Below are positions 25,149 to 33,841 of a stretch of DNA of 64,000 bases, piece by piece. This stretch comes from JADHUC01 sp964617665 (GTDB lineage Bacteria > Planctomycetota > Planctomycetia > Pirellulales > Pirellulaceae), in the NCBI GenBank assembly GCA_964617665.1, contig CAZUAH010000001.1, forward strand, positions 1 to 64,000, in the 5' to 3' direction. Both the position numbers and the translations under genes were made by a program. Under the pieces are notes generated by a model, which had not been told where the DNA came from, made no database searches, and saw nothing but the letters and a program-made list of their open reading frames with translations. Each line of letters opens with the position of its first letter. The stretch's first letter is position 1.

Positions 25149-27446
25149 ATGGGTCAACAAGAGAACAGCACCGCCGAGGCCATCAGTCGTCCGGGTGTCC
25201 CAAGCGGTTGCGTGGATAGTCTGAGCCAGCACGAGGATGATCTCAGTCCGGATCAGGCGGAGCATTTGCGATTTGAACAGCTTGTCGCCGACGTGGCTGG
25301 GCAACTGGTCAACGTTTCACCGGAAGCGGTCTCCAGCGTAATCGATCAGGCGATGGGGGAACTGCTGGGATTCTTTGACGTGGATCGGTGCGCGCTGATG
25401 GAGTTCTCGGATGACAAACGTCTCGTCTACACTCCTCATGCGGCCTATCGCGATGGGATGCTTCCGCAACCGGAGATCATTGACATCAAGCGAGGTTTCC
25501 CGTTTCTCTGCGATCGACTGCTGGCTGGCGACGTTCAGCGATGGGACGCCCAGCACCCTCTTCCCGGCGAGGCCGAGACGGATCGAGCCTCGCTGGGTGC
25601 CTTGGAGGTCCGGGCGTTCCTGCTGATCCCGATCGCAGTCGGTTCTTCGGTGACTCACCTGATGGGCTTCAACGTCTCGCAGCCGCGTACCCCTTGGCCG
25701 GATCGCTTTGTGCCGCGTCTACGATTAATCGGCGAGATACTGGTCAATGCGATGAAACACAAGGAGGCGGACGAGGAGCGAAGTGTCACGTTCCACATCT
25801 TGGCAAAGGCCAGTGCCGCAACCAATATGGACGAGTTGCTTCAAGGGATCACAGGGCTCCTGCACGAGTGGTCAGGCTGCGAAGCCGTTGGCATCCGACT
25901 GCGTGACGGCGATGACTATCCTTACTTTGAAACACGAGGATTCTCTCCGCAGTTCGTCGAATCCGAAGGGTGTTTGTGCGCACAAAATGCGGATGGTTGT
26001 GTTCGCTGCGACGAGTCAGGTGATTCGATCCTGGAGTGTCTTTGTGGTGACGTCCTGCGTGGCCGCTTTGACGCGCAGCTGGCATGCTTCACGCACTGCG
26101 GCAGTTTCTGGATCAATAGCCAGGCAGAGTTGCAGGTTGTCGCTGGTCAGTGGACTACCCCGACGCGGATGCGCAATCGTTGCCAGCAGGAGGGGTACGA
26201 ATCCGTGGCATTGGTCCCATTGTGTGCCTCGGGCGAGGCGTACGGCTTGCTGCAGTTCAATGATTCGCGGCAAGGCATGTTCACCGGCGCACGTATCCGG
26301 TTGTTCGAACGGTTGGCCTACAATATCGCGTCGGCGATCGCAAGACTGCAAACGCTCGAAGCGCTCCATCAAAGCGAGGAGCAACTCCGCAATGAACATG
26401 AGAACTTGGTGGAAGCATTACAGGAGGTAGGCCGGCTTAGAGACCGCTTGGATGCCGAGAACAAGTACCTGCAAGAGGAGATCAAAGACTCGCACGACTT
26501 TGAGGAGATAGTGGGAAGCAGCGAACCGCTTCGGCTGACTCTGCGCAAGATCGAACACGTGGCAAACACCGATACAAGCGTGCTGCTGTTGGGCGAAACG
26601 GGAACCGGCAAGGAATTGTTCGCCCGCGCGATTCACCACCGCAGTGCGAGAAAGGATCGACCTCTGGTCAAGGTCAACTGCGCCGCACTGCCCGCCGCGC
26701 TGATCGAAAGCGAGCTGTTCGGACACATCAAGGGTGCGTTCACTGGCGCTCTGTCCAACAAGGTTGGTCGATTCCAGCTTGCGGATGGTGGTACGCTATT
26801 TCTAGATGAAATCGGAGAATTGGACCTGGACCTGCAGAGCAAACTGTTGCGCGTGTTGCAGGAGGGAGAATTCGAGAAGATCGGCTCGTCCGACACAATC
26901 AAAGCGGACGTCCGTATCATCGCCGCCACCAACCGAGACCTGCTGGCGGGGATGGAGGAAGGCTCATTCCGTTCGGATCTTTACTACCGGTTGGCCGTCT
27001 TTCCCGTCGAGGTACCGCCGCTGCGAATGCGACGTGCAGATATTCCCGTGCTCGTCTGGCACTTCATCGAGCAGAAGCAGGCACGACTGGGAAGGAAGAT
27101 TCGAGACGTTCCTCAGGACGCGATGGAAGCTTTGGCCGACTACGACTGGCCGGGAAACGTGCGGGAATTAGAAAATGTCATCGAGCGTGCGATGATTCTC
27201 TCGTCGGGGACGACCCTCGCGGTAGATGAAGTCTTTCCTGGCCCGGCGCGGGCAATTCAACCGCCAGCTAAACCAACCAGCCCTAAAGAAGCGAATCGCG
27301 ATCAGATCATTCGTGTCCTTGAAGAATGTGGTTGGAAGATCAAGGGGGAAAACAACGCAGCGGAGCGCCTCGGCTTCGTCCCCAGTACCTTACGCTACCG
27401 CATGAAGAAGCTCGGCATCCAACGTCCACCGCGCCAACCCCGATAA
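25149..27446 (+). CDS. Sigma-54-dependent transcriptional activator (GAF-GAF-AAA+-HTH)
   Basis: A 765-residue enhancer-binding protein. The ATG at 25149 follows GGGG by seven bases; an earlier start at 24849 would run through the palindromes and adds no domain. Two GAF-like sensor domains span about residues 45-190 and 205-390; the second contains a cysteine-rich loop (CLCAQNADGCVRCDES). A coiled coil follows at about 395-440. The AAA+ domain has Walker A GETGTGKE at 482, the sigma-54 contact loop GAFTGA at 529 and FLDEIGELDLDLQ. The Fis-type HTH is at about 715-760. There is no receiver domain, so control is probably by ligand or redox at the GAF domains. It is divergent from the STAS-sulfatase block. 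Confidence 0.93.
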   Translation: MGQQENSTAEAISRPGVPSGCVDSLSQHEDDLSPDQAEHLRFEQLVADVAGQLVNVSPEAVSSVIDQAMGELLGFFDVDRCALMEFSDDKRLVYTPHAAYRDGMLPQPEIIDIKRGFPFLCDRLLAGDVQRWDAQHPLPGEAETDRASLGALEVRAFLLIPIAVGSSVTHLMGFNVSQPRTPWPDRFVPRLRLIGEILVNAMKHKEADEERSVTFHILAKASAATNMDELLQGITGLLHEWSGCEAVGIRLRDGDDYPYFETRGFSPQFVESEGCLCAQNADGCVRCDESGDSILECLCGDVLRGRFDAQLACFTHCGSFWINSQAELQVVAGQWTTPTRMRNRCQQEGYESVALVPLCASGEAYGLLQFNDSRQGMFTGARIRLFERLAYNIASAIARLQTLEALHQSEEQLRNEHENLVEALQEVGRLRDRLDAENKYLQEEIKDSHDFEEIVGSSEPLRLTLRKIEHVANTDTSVLLLGETGTGKELFARAIHHRSARKDRPLVKVNCAALPAALIESELFGHIKGAFTGALSNKVGRFQLADGGTLFLDEIGELDLDLQSKLLRVLQEGEFEKIGSSDTIKADVRIIAATNRDLLAGMEEGSFRSDLYYRLAVFPVEVPPLRMRRADIPVLVWHFIEQKQARLGRKIRDVPQDAMEALADYDWPGNVRELENVIERAMILSSGTTLAVDEVFPGPARAIQPPAKPTSPKEANRDQIIRVLEECGWKIKGENNAAERLGFVPSTLRYRMKKLGIQRPPRQPR

Positions 27447-27507
27447 TAGCGTCGCGGTTATCATTTCAAGTTGATTCTGCAATTCCTCCGGCAAACAGTA
27501 GGCTACG

Positions 27508-29367
27508 ATGGCCAACTCTCCTTCAGTTTTCGCTAACGTGGTTGCCGATCTTCGTTCCTCCTGGAAGCAACTGGCCTTCGCCGACGTCATCTACAAGGTC
27601 TTTGCCCTTGTACTCCTGACGCCTCTCGTGGGCATCCTGTTTAGAGTCCTGCTGGCGTTCTCGGGAGACATGGTTGTTGCCGACCAGGACATTCTGTTCT
27701 TCTTCCTGGGCCCCGTGGGATGGCTTTGCGCCATCGCAGTCGGTGCATTATGGTTGGCGATCGTGGCGCTGGAACAAGCCGCTTTGATGGCCGTCCTGTT
27801 GGCGAACCAGGGGCGCGAGCGGCTGCAGCTCTTCGCCGCACTGCGGTTTGCGATAGCAAACGCCTGGCCGGTCATCCAGCTCACGGCACGGATGGTTGGT
27901 TTCACGCTGCTGACCATTGCCCCGTTCTTGGTCGTAGCAGGAATCACCTACTTCGCGTTACTCACCAAACACGACATCAATTTCTACCTGAACGAAAAGC
28001 CGCCCATCTTCCTTGTGGCTCTGGGTATCGGTGGTATCCTAGCGGTGGTGCTGGTCGCCGTGCTTCTCCGGCTTTTCTCCGGCTGGTTCTTTGCGCTTCC
28101 GTTGGTTCTGTTCGAGAAGGTCCGGCCATCCGAGGCACTTCGGGAGAGCAACGCGATGGCAAAAGGTCATCGCCGCAAGATCCTATTTTGGATTTTCATA
28201 TGGGCCGTGGCGTCGACGTTACTGTCGGGCGTGGCGACATCGGCAGTCGTTTGGCTAGCAAAGTTCTTTGTGCCGGGAGCCACGGGGTCACTCGGACTCT
28301 TGGCATTCGCCATCGGCCTGACGTTGCTTGTTTGGGTCGCAGTGAACCTGGCAGTGAATCTCTTAAGCACAACCAGCTTTGCGACGATCTTGTTCCATCT
28401 GTATCGACAGTTTGGCTGCACTGGCGATATGGACCTCACGCGGCAGGATCTTCGCCAGGCTGCATCGGGGCAGGTTGGGCCCCGGATTACTCGGACTAGG
28501 TTGCTCGTGGCTGGTATCGTCGGTGTGTTGGCAGCCTGCACAGTGGGTGTCTTGTCAATGCAGGGTGTTCGACTGGAGGATCATGTAAAGATCATCGCAC
28601 ACCGCGGAGCATCGAAAGCGGCTCCCGAAAACACGATGGCCGCCGTCAAGAAGGCGATCGAAGACGGTGCCGATTGGATAGAAATCGACGTTCAAGAAAC
28701 GGCCGACGGAGAAGTCGTGGTCTTCCATGACAGCGACTTCATGAGGATGGCCAACAACGAGCTGAGGATCTGGGATGCTACCATGGCCGATTTGAGAGAC
28801 ATCGACGTAGGTAGTTGGTTTTCAACGGAGTTCAATGACGAGCGAGTTCCCACGCTGGGAGAGGTGCTTACCGAGTGCAAGGGAAACGCCTGCGTGAACA
28901 TCGAGCTGAAATACTACGGCTACGACCAGCAACTCGAACGGCGCGTCGCTGAGATTGTGGAGGCCCAGCAGATGACAGCGGATATCGTCATCATGTCGCT
29001 GAAGAAGGATGCGGTGGTGAAAATGAAGTCTCTTCGACCGAGCTGGACGGCCGGGCTACTAATGTCCGTCTCGGCGGGCGACGTGAAGAATATCAAGGCG
29101 GACTTCCTGGCCGTCAATGCATCATTCATCAATCGAGGTCTTATTCAGGCTGCACACGACGATGGCAAGGAGATTTACGCGTGGACCGTGAACGATGCAC
29201 CGACCATGTCCAATCTGATCGGACGTGGCGTCGACGGGCTGATCACCGACAAGCCCGCTTTGGCGCGTTCGGTACTGGAACAACGTGCCGAAATGGGCGC
29301 TCCCGAGCGACTGCTGCTGGAACTGGCGGAGATTCTCGGAGTGGTTCCGGAGTTTGGCGAACCTTGA
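27508..29367 (+). CDS. Membrane-anchored glycerophosphodiester phosphodiesterase
   Basis: A 619-residue protein with two parts. Residues 1-350 form a polytopic membrane domain like the GPDPase_memb region (KVRPSEALRESNAMAKGHRRK between helices). Residues 360-600 form a GDPD TIM barrel, with H365-R-G-A, ENTMAAVKKAIEDGAD, WIEIDVQETADGEVVVFHD and the late block YAWTVNDAPTM. The enzyme cleaves glycerophosphodiesters to glycerol-3-phosphate and an alcohol. It starts 61 bp behind the activator gene on the same strand and may share its transcript. A phosphate-releasing activity fits the nearby phosphatase and sulfatase genes. Confidence 0.9.
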   Translation: MANSPSVFANVVADLRSSWKQLAFADVIYKVFALVLLTPLVGILFRVLLAFSGDMVVADQDILFFFLGPVGWLCAIAVGALWLAIVALEQAALMAVLLANQGRERLQLFAALRFAIANAWPVIQLTARMVGFTLLTIAPFLVVAGITYFALLTKHDINFYLNEKPPIFLVALGIGGILAVVLVAVLLRLFSGWFFALPLVLFEKVRPSEALRESNAMAKGHRRKILFWIFIWAVASTLLSGVATSAVVWLAKFFVPGATGSLGLLAFAIGLTLLVWVAVNLAVNLLSTTSFATILFHLYRQFGCTGDMDLTRQDLRQAASGQVGPRITRTRLLVAGIVGVLAACTVGVLSMQGVRLEDHVKIIAHRGASKAAPENTMAAVKKAIEDGADWIEIDVQETADGEVVVFHDSDFMRMANNELRIWDATMADLRDIDVGSWFSTEFNDERVPTLGEVLTECKGNACVNIELKYYGYDQQLERRVAEIVEAQQMTADIVIMSLKKDAVVKMKSLRPSWTAGLLMSVSAGDVKNIKADFLAVNASFINRGLIQAAHDDGKEIYAWTVNDAPTMSNLIGRGVDGLITDKPALARSVLEQRAEMGAPERLLLELAEILGVVPEFGEP

Positions 29368-29440
29368 AAACGTCTTCCATAACTCGATAGTCCCTTTTCG
29401 GCGTGCGCGTGTCTAGCGCGGTAACACGTAGAAAGCCCGT

Positions 29441-29524
29441 CGTTTAACGGCAAGCCGCAGGCGTCGGCGTCGCAAGCCCCATGTAGATTCAGAAACGTAG
29501 TCGCCTTCGGCTCGCCGTTAAACG
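29441..29524. repeat. Inverted repeat with 23-bp arms (GTTTAACGGC type)
   Basis: The left arm at 29441-29463 and the right arm at 29502-29524 are reverse complements at 21 of 23 positions, both opening CGTTTAACGGC. The unit lies between convergent genes (GDPD and MscS copy 2) and could serve as a bidirectional terminator. A related but more diverged CGTTTAACC block occurs near 63588. Confidence 0.6.
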
Positions 29525-29677
29525 ATCTGATATTGGGGTAAACAGGTATGCCCGGGTGCGGGAGGGGGGATAAGGAGTCGTTTTGCGAGCAGTCTCCACA
29601 ATTTCAGAACACGTCTTGGTTTCACCCGCGCGATGGACGCTGGCAGCGCGAAATGTATCGGATGCTGGACAGCATGC

Positions 29678-31621
29678 TCATCCGCGTTCGTCGTCCGACT
29701 GCCGCTCTTGCGCATCATCGCTCAGAAGTCTCACGTCCAAGGGGCCTTTTTCTGTGTCGTGCTTCCAGAACGTATGGCGGAATGGCATCGAGAATTGAAT
29801 CTCTTCCGCTTCGAATGCTCGAAAGATCTCGAAATTCAATTTCTCGTTGAAGACCCTGAACTTCCAAACCTCAGCGGGCGTGTACCAATAGAAAAACTGG
29901 ATACAGAAGCCATTGGCCGTGAAGTCGAGGAAGAAGACGCGAGGCGGTTTTTCGGGGTCCATTCCCTCATGGTTCTCGAGTTTCTCTCGAACGATGGCCA
30001 CGGCCTTTTCGATCTTTTCGCACGGCGTGTCTAGTGGGATGTACAATTCACCCTTCCTGCGGATATGCGGCCGTCGTCCTATGTTTTCTATATGGCTGCG
30101 TGACAATTCGTCATTGGGTACGGTCACTTGGTGGCCAGTCAGCAGACGAATCCTCGTGGATCGCAGGCCAATGTCTTCCACCACTCCGTCGTAATTGCCA
30201 AAGACAATTCGCTCGCCCACGCGAAACGGCTTGTCCCCCATCAGCATCAGCGTCCCGAAGAGAGTCTTTAGCGTGTCTTGTGCGCCGAACGCAAGGGCAA
30301 GGCCACCGATTCCAGCACTTGCCAGGAGTGTGGCGACGGGGATGCCAAGATACTGTCCTCCGGCAAGAAAAAGAGCGACGCTGGCGGCGATGCTACTGAG
30401 CTTGGAGACAATTCGGATCAACTGGGCATTCAGTCCCTGGGGATTGATTTTCGGAGACGCAATAATGCTCTCCGCGATGCGATTGCTGACCGCGAAAACC
30501 ACAAACAGACCTGCCAGCATTGATATTGCAGTGCAGGAGAAGCTGACGATGTACAGTGGATTACCTCGGACGGTCAAATAACGCTGTGCGACATGCCAGA
30601 GGACGAGTGGGACCAGCATCGCGGCGACGGGAAACAGGATCGTCAGCCAATACTTCACAAGACTGGCTCGTCGCCATCGGTTCACGAACCGGAAGTGAAG
30701 CCGGTAGGCGAATATCATTGAAAGGCCTGCGGCCAGTACCGAGGCGATGATTCCTGGCCATTTCCAAACAGCGAGTCCGCAGGCCCGTCCTCTCTGCATC
30801 CGCTCGGGCAGCAGCGCGACAATCTTGGCCAATACTGGATGGCCTGGGGCGGAGAGATACCAGCGGTACAACTCTGGCGTCACGTCAGGGCGATCGCAAT
30901 ACTCGTGGTCTTCAATGTCTTTGAAGTATCGTACCGCCCGGTCCACGGTTCCTGTTGTGAATAGGAACTCATGCTTCTGCGGCCCATCCTCCACGCGAGC
31001 GATCGTGATTCGCGTACCCGGAATCCACCAGCGGGCGTACTTCTCAAACCCACCCTCCTGTTCAAGGTCTTCGGGACCAGGAATGTCCTCCCATGGTGGC
31101 AGTTCTGACCGATCCAAGATTTCCTTCAGGCATACGGCAACTTCACCGGCGCGCTCATCACGAGCGAAAGCCGGCAGTTCGCTTACATCCAGGCAATCGA
31201 CCACACGCCTGCCGATTCGGTTGAATTCCGCTGCGTTTCGATTAATGTACTTGTCACGACGGACGACTCGGTGGACGTCACTGCACGCATCAATGAAGCT
31301 TCTGAGCGTCGCCCTTGGGCTCGATGTGTCGGCCGCCTTAAGCGATTCGCGTTCCTGTGCAACAGCTGCGTCGGGCATCACGAAGGGGAAAACGCAAAGC
31401 AGAATCACAGGAATCTGTTTGACAACCGGGAGGGCGAGGCTCCGGCCGAGCCGAAAATGTGAGAATACGCGGCTCAGCAGGAGCTTCGCCCTCCCGTTCG
31501 CGAATCTTGAACCAGGTTCGAATCCGGCACAACAAGTCTGGATTGTAAGGCATCTTGGACCACAACAGTCACGATACGTGATTCTGGAAGCACGAAGCTG
31601 TCGATCGTTTGGATTTGCCAT
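29678..31621 (-). CDS. Mechanosensitive ion channel, MscS family (copy 2), altered 5' end
   Basis: A 647-residue reading from the ATG at 31621, but the true start is unclear. The first 75 or so residues are atypical and include translated palindromic repeat DNA (31427-31496). A normal signal peptide (QIPVILLCVFPFVMPDAAVAQ) comes only afterwards. The mature part is parallel to MscS copy 1: LKAADTSSPRATLRSFIDAC, DCLDVSELPAFARDE, several membrane helices, then GIGGLALAFGAQDTLKTLFG and GERIVFGNYDGVVEDIGLRS. Insertion of the repeat seems to have removed or moved the native start. Confidence 0.85.
   Translation of the reverse strand: MANPNDRQLRASRITYRDCCGPRCLTIQTCCAGFEPGSRFANGRAKLLLSRVFSHFRLGRSLALPVVKQIPVILLCVFPFVMPDAAVAQERESLKAADTSSPRATLRSFIDACSDVHRVVRRDKYINRNAAEFNRIGRRVVDCLDVSELPAFARDERAGEVAVCLKEILDRSELPPWEDIPGPEDLEQEGGFEKYARWWIPGTRITIARVEDGPQKHEFLFTTGTVDRAVRYFKDIEDHEYCDRPDVTPELYRWYLSAPGHPVLAKIVALLPERMQRGRACGLAVWKWPGIIASVLAAGLSMIFAYRLHFRFVNRWRRASLVKYWLTILFPVAAMLVPLVLWHVAQRYLTVRGNPLYIVSFSCTAISMLAGLFVVFAVSNRIAESIIASPKINPQGLNAQLIRIVSKLSSIAASVALFLAGGQYLGIPVATLLASAGIGGLALAFGAQDTLKTLFGTLMLMGDKPFRVGERIVFGNYDGVVEDIGLRSTRIRLLTGHQVTVPNDELSRSHIENIGRRPHIRRKGELYIPLDTPCEKIEKAVAIVREKLENHEGMDPEKPPRVFFLDFTANGFCIQFFYWYTPAEVWKFRVFNEKLNFEIFRAFEAEEIQFSMPFRHTFWKHDTEKGPLDVRLLSDDAQERQSDDERG
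31427..31496. repeat. Palindromic repeat, 27-bp arms (REGEAPAEP type)
   Basis: The arms at 31427-31453 and 31470-31496 are reverse complements with about four mismatches and a 16-base centre. Translated outward, each arm reads REGEAPAEP or close to it, a string I recall from many small planctomycete proteins. It lies inside the extreme 5' part of the MscS copy 2 frame. Confidence 0.6.
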
Positions 31622-32057
31622 GCTTTGTCGTCCGTCGTCAATTGAGCAATGCGCGTGCGGAAATTCGGAGAGACTGACGTCTCCCGAGCAGCCGCATATC
31701 CGTTGAGTTTAGCCCACGAACAGCAATAACGGAATCATTGGGAACACGCCAGCAGCAGAAAATCGTATGCGAGCGAAGGAACTCGGCCGCCAGCGTGCCG
31801 CGGCTTGTCGCGACCAATTGATGTCCGTTTCGCGCCGACCATAGCGTTGTACAGAAGGGCAAACGGGCCGAATGGAGATGGCCTCTGCAGACAAGGCTCT
31901 ATGTCGCAAATGTGAGCCGAACGCGCTAGCGTCGGGTTTAGTTGTGCGAGACGTTCAATTCTGCAGGGCCCGTGGCTAGCGCCATCGGCTCACAACGTGT
32001 CTTCTGGCATTTCCTGGCCAGAGCCCAGACAAGTGCTTCGTTTGGAGCCGTCGGCAC
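31622..32057. other. Intergenic, no gene recognised
   Basis: About 430 bases between two minus-strand genes. Short frames are present but none resembles a known protein or shows a good start. No repeat or RNA gene was recognised. Confidence 0.5.
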
Positions 32058-33320
32058 TCAAGTCATTTGTGCGAATACATAGTCCGTCTCGTATTGCCAC
32101 AGGATTCTTTCCGGAAAATCCGGGTTCACGTTCAATGCGGCACATATTCGCTGCAGCGTGTTCTTCTCTTCGGTCGCGACGCCAAGGTTTGCTTTGGCGA
32201 CGGCGATCAACTGCTGAATCATTGCATGACGTTGAGCGGGCGGAAGCTGACGGCAGCCTTCCGCCGCTCTGAGAAATCGTTCCTGGATCAACTTGAGCGG
32301 GTCGGCTGACTTGCGAATCGCCACAACGGCCTCGTGCGCAATCTGTGGCTGCACCGCTTTAGAGAGGGCATCAATCTCTGCCTGATCGATTCGTCCGTCA
32401 CTCGCTGCGACCCAAAATCCTCCCCACACAAGACACTCAACCACACGCCGATTCTGAATCGTGGCGGCGTCAGGATCCATGAACTGAAGCAGCTCGTGAA
32501 TCCGAGCATCCACAGACTCATCCGTGTGCTTGGCGGGCGAATGCCCTAAGAATTCGGACAACGTGCGCGACTCCCAGAAGCGACTGATCGCGACGATGCG
32601 GATCGGATTGAATGGATGGGTGGAATAGAAATCCTCCAGCACGCGGACCGTACGAGAGACTTCTTCCAGGTCCGTTACCTGCGACACATATCCCTGCAGG
32701 TCGAAATCGACTAGTTGTTCACTCAGACCGCTGGAGAGTTTAATGAAGGCGGTGGCTGCCACGTCCAGGTTCTGGCAACACAGCAATCCCACGCGGTCGG
32801 CGGATATTTCCGCACGGCGGGACCACGCCATCAACTTCAGGGCGCGTTCCGCATCGCACGCGCCTTTCTGTGCGAGGATCGCGCGAACGGGCAACAGGTG
32901 ATGCCCGTAGGCGACGTGGCCAAACTCGTGTCCAACGACGAACAGCAGTTCCTGTTCCGTGAGCTTTGTGTACAAGCCGGAACTGATCATCAAGAAAACG
33001 TCGCCGTCCTCACAGCACATGCAAGAAGCGGTGTAGTGGGGACTGTTGTGAACGAAGGTCTCTACATTGATCCCCTCCAGATGCGTAATCTGTTTGACCA
33101 GTTCTATTCGCTCCATGAGCGAAGGAATGATGCGATCCGTGATACGCAGTGCGGTAGCCAGCAACCGGCGGCGATTGGCATCCTCCTCGTTGCTGTTCCG
33201 GAGTCTTTCGGCGACCGGAGCGATCACTCTGTCGCCAGACAACGCGTCGAACAAGTCTCGTTCCGCAGGGAACCGGACGCGCTCGATGGCTTCATTCGGT
33301 GGCAGCTTCAGTTGCATCAT
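32058..33320 (-). CDS. M48-family metalloprotease with C-terminal TerB-like domain
   Basis: A 420-residue protein. The zinc motif is HEFGHVAYGHH, with the third ligand in AEISADRVGLLCC; this order and spacing fit peptidase family M48. There is no obvious membrane helix around the motif, unlike HtpX, so it may be cytosolic. From about residue 280 a helical domain (GGFWVAASDGRIDQAEIDAL, ending LQRICAALNVNPDF) resembles TerB/tellurite-resistance helices. M48-TerB combinations occur in bacterial quality-control proteins, but a substrate is unknown. It is transcribed alone. Confidence 0.87.
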   Translation of the reverse strand: MMQLKLPPNEAIERVRFPAERDLFDALSGDRVIAPVAERLRNSNEEDANRRRLLATALRITDRIIPSLMERIELVKQITHLEGINVETFVHNSPHYTASCMCCEDGDVFLMISSGLYTKLTEQELLFVVGHEFGHVAYGHHLLPVRAILAQKGACDAERALKLMAWSRRAEISADRVGLLCCQNLDVAATAFIKLSSGLSEQLVDFDLQGYVSQVTDLEEVSRTVRVLEDFYSTHPFNPIRIVAISRFWESRTLSEFLGHSPAKHTDESVDARIHELLQFMDPDAATIQNRRVVECLVWGGFWVAASDGRIDQAEIDALSKAVQPQIAHEAVVAIRKSADPLKLIQERFLRAAEGCRQLPPAQRHAMIQQLIAVAKANLGVATEEKNTLQRICAALNVNPDFPERILWQYETDYVFAQMT

Positions 33321-33841
33321 CGCTTTGCTCGCGCGTTTGGCATCGTCGTAATTTCCATCGTCCGGCTATCGTCGCACGATTCTGATTGGATACAAGCACA
33401 CCAAAGTAGACTCGTTACCTGAGCGCGGTCGTTCTGCCATCTCGAGAGTGGATGAAAAGCGGCTGCACCGAGTTGGGACGCCCGTCAGAATGCAATTGTT
33501 CCCGAAGCTCGTATCGACGTTTCAGAAGGACGCTCTGGCTGGAGTAGTGCCATTAATGGCATGCGACTCATCCGCGAATGGCGAGCGCGACCGTCACATC
33601 GTTCCTTAGTTTGAGGCCTGTGATGCCCCGGGCACTTGGTAAGATATGACGATTAATCTGCTTGTACCGCTGCCGATCGCCCATCCAGCTCCTGAGCAGC
33701 TCGCTCTCGGCGGAATTCCCGAGGCATTTGCCGATTATTCAGGATATGCGGTTCGTACGGATCGGCCCTGTCGCCGTATGCTAACCGACGACGCTGCGGT
33801 TGAAGAGCCATCACGTAAGTGAACATTCGAAGGGAAACTAA
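33321..33841. other. Intergenic between divergent protease and porin genes
   Basis: About 520 bases with no recognised gene. It contains a perfect 14-bp palindrome at 33548-33561, listed separately. Confidence 0.5.
33548..33561. promoter_or_regulatory. Perfect 14-bp palindrome, possible operator
   Basis: TGCCATTAATGGCA is fully symmetric and lies in the divergent spacer, about 280 bp before the porin start and 230 bp before the protease start. Such sites often bind dimeric repressors, but no protein can be assigned. Confidence 0.35.

Noticed and set aside
31510..31530. GGTTCGAATCC, resembling a tRNA T-loop
   Set aside because: The flanking bases do not pair as a T-stem, and no acceptor or anticodon stem can be built around it.
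30747..31706. Plus-strand open frame of 319 codons
   Set aside because: It is antisense to MscS copy 2, whose pore motifs are clear; the antisense protein is Ser/Arg-rich noise.
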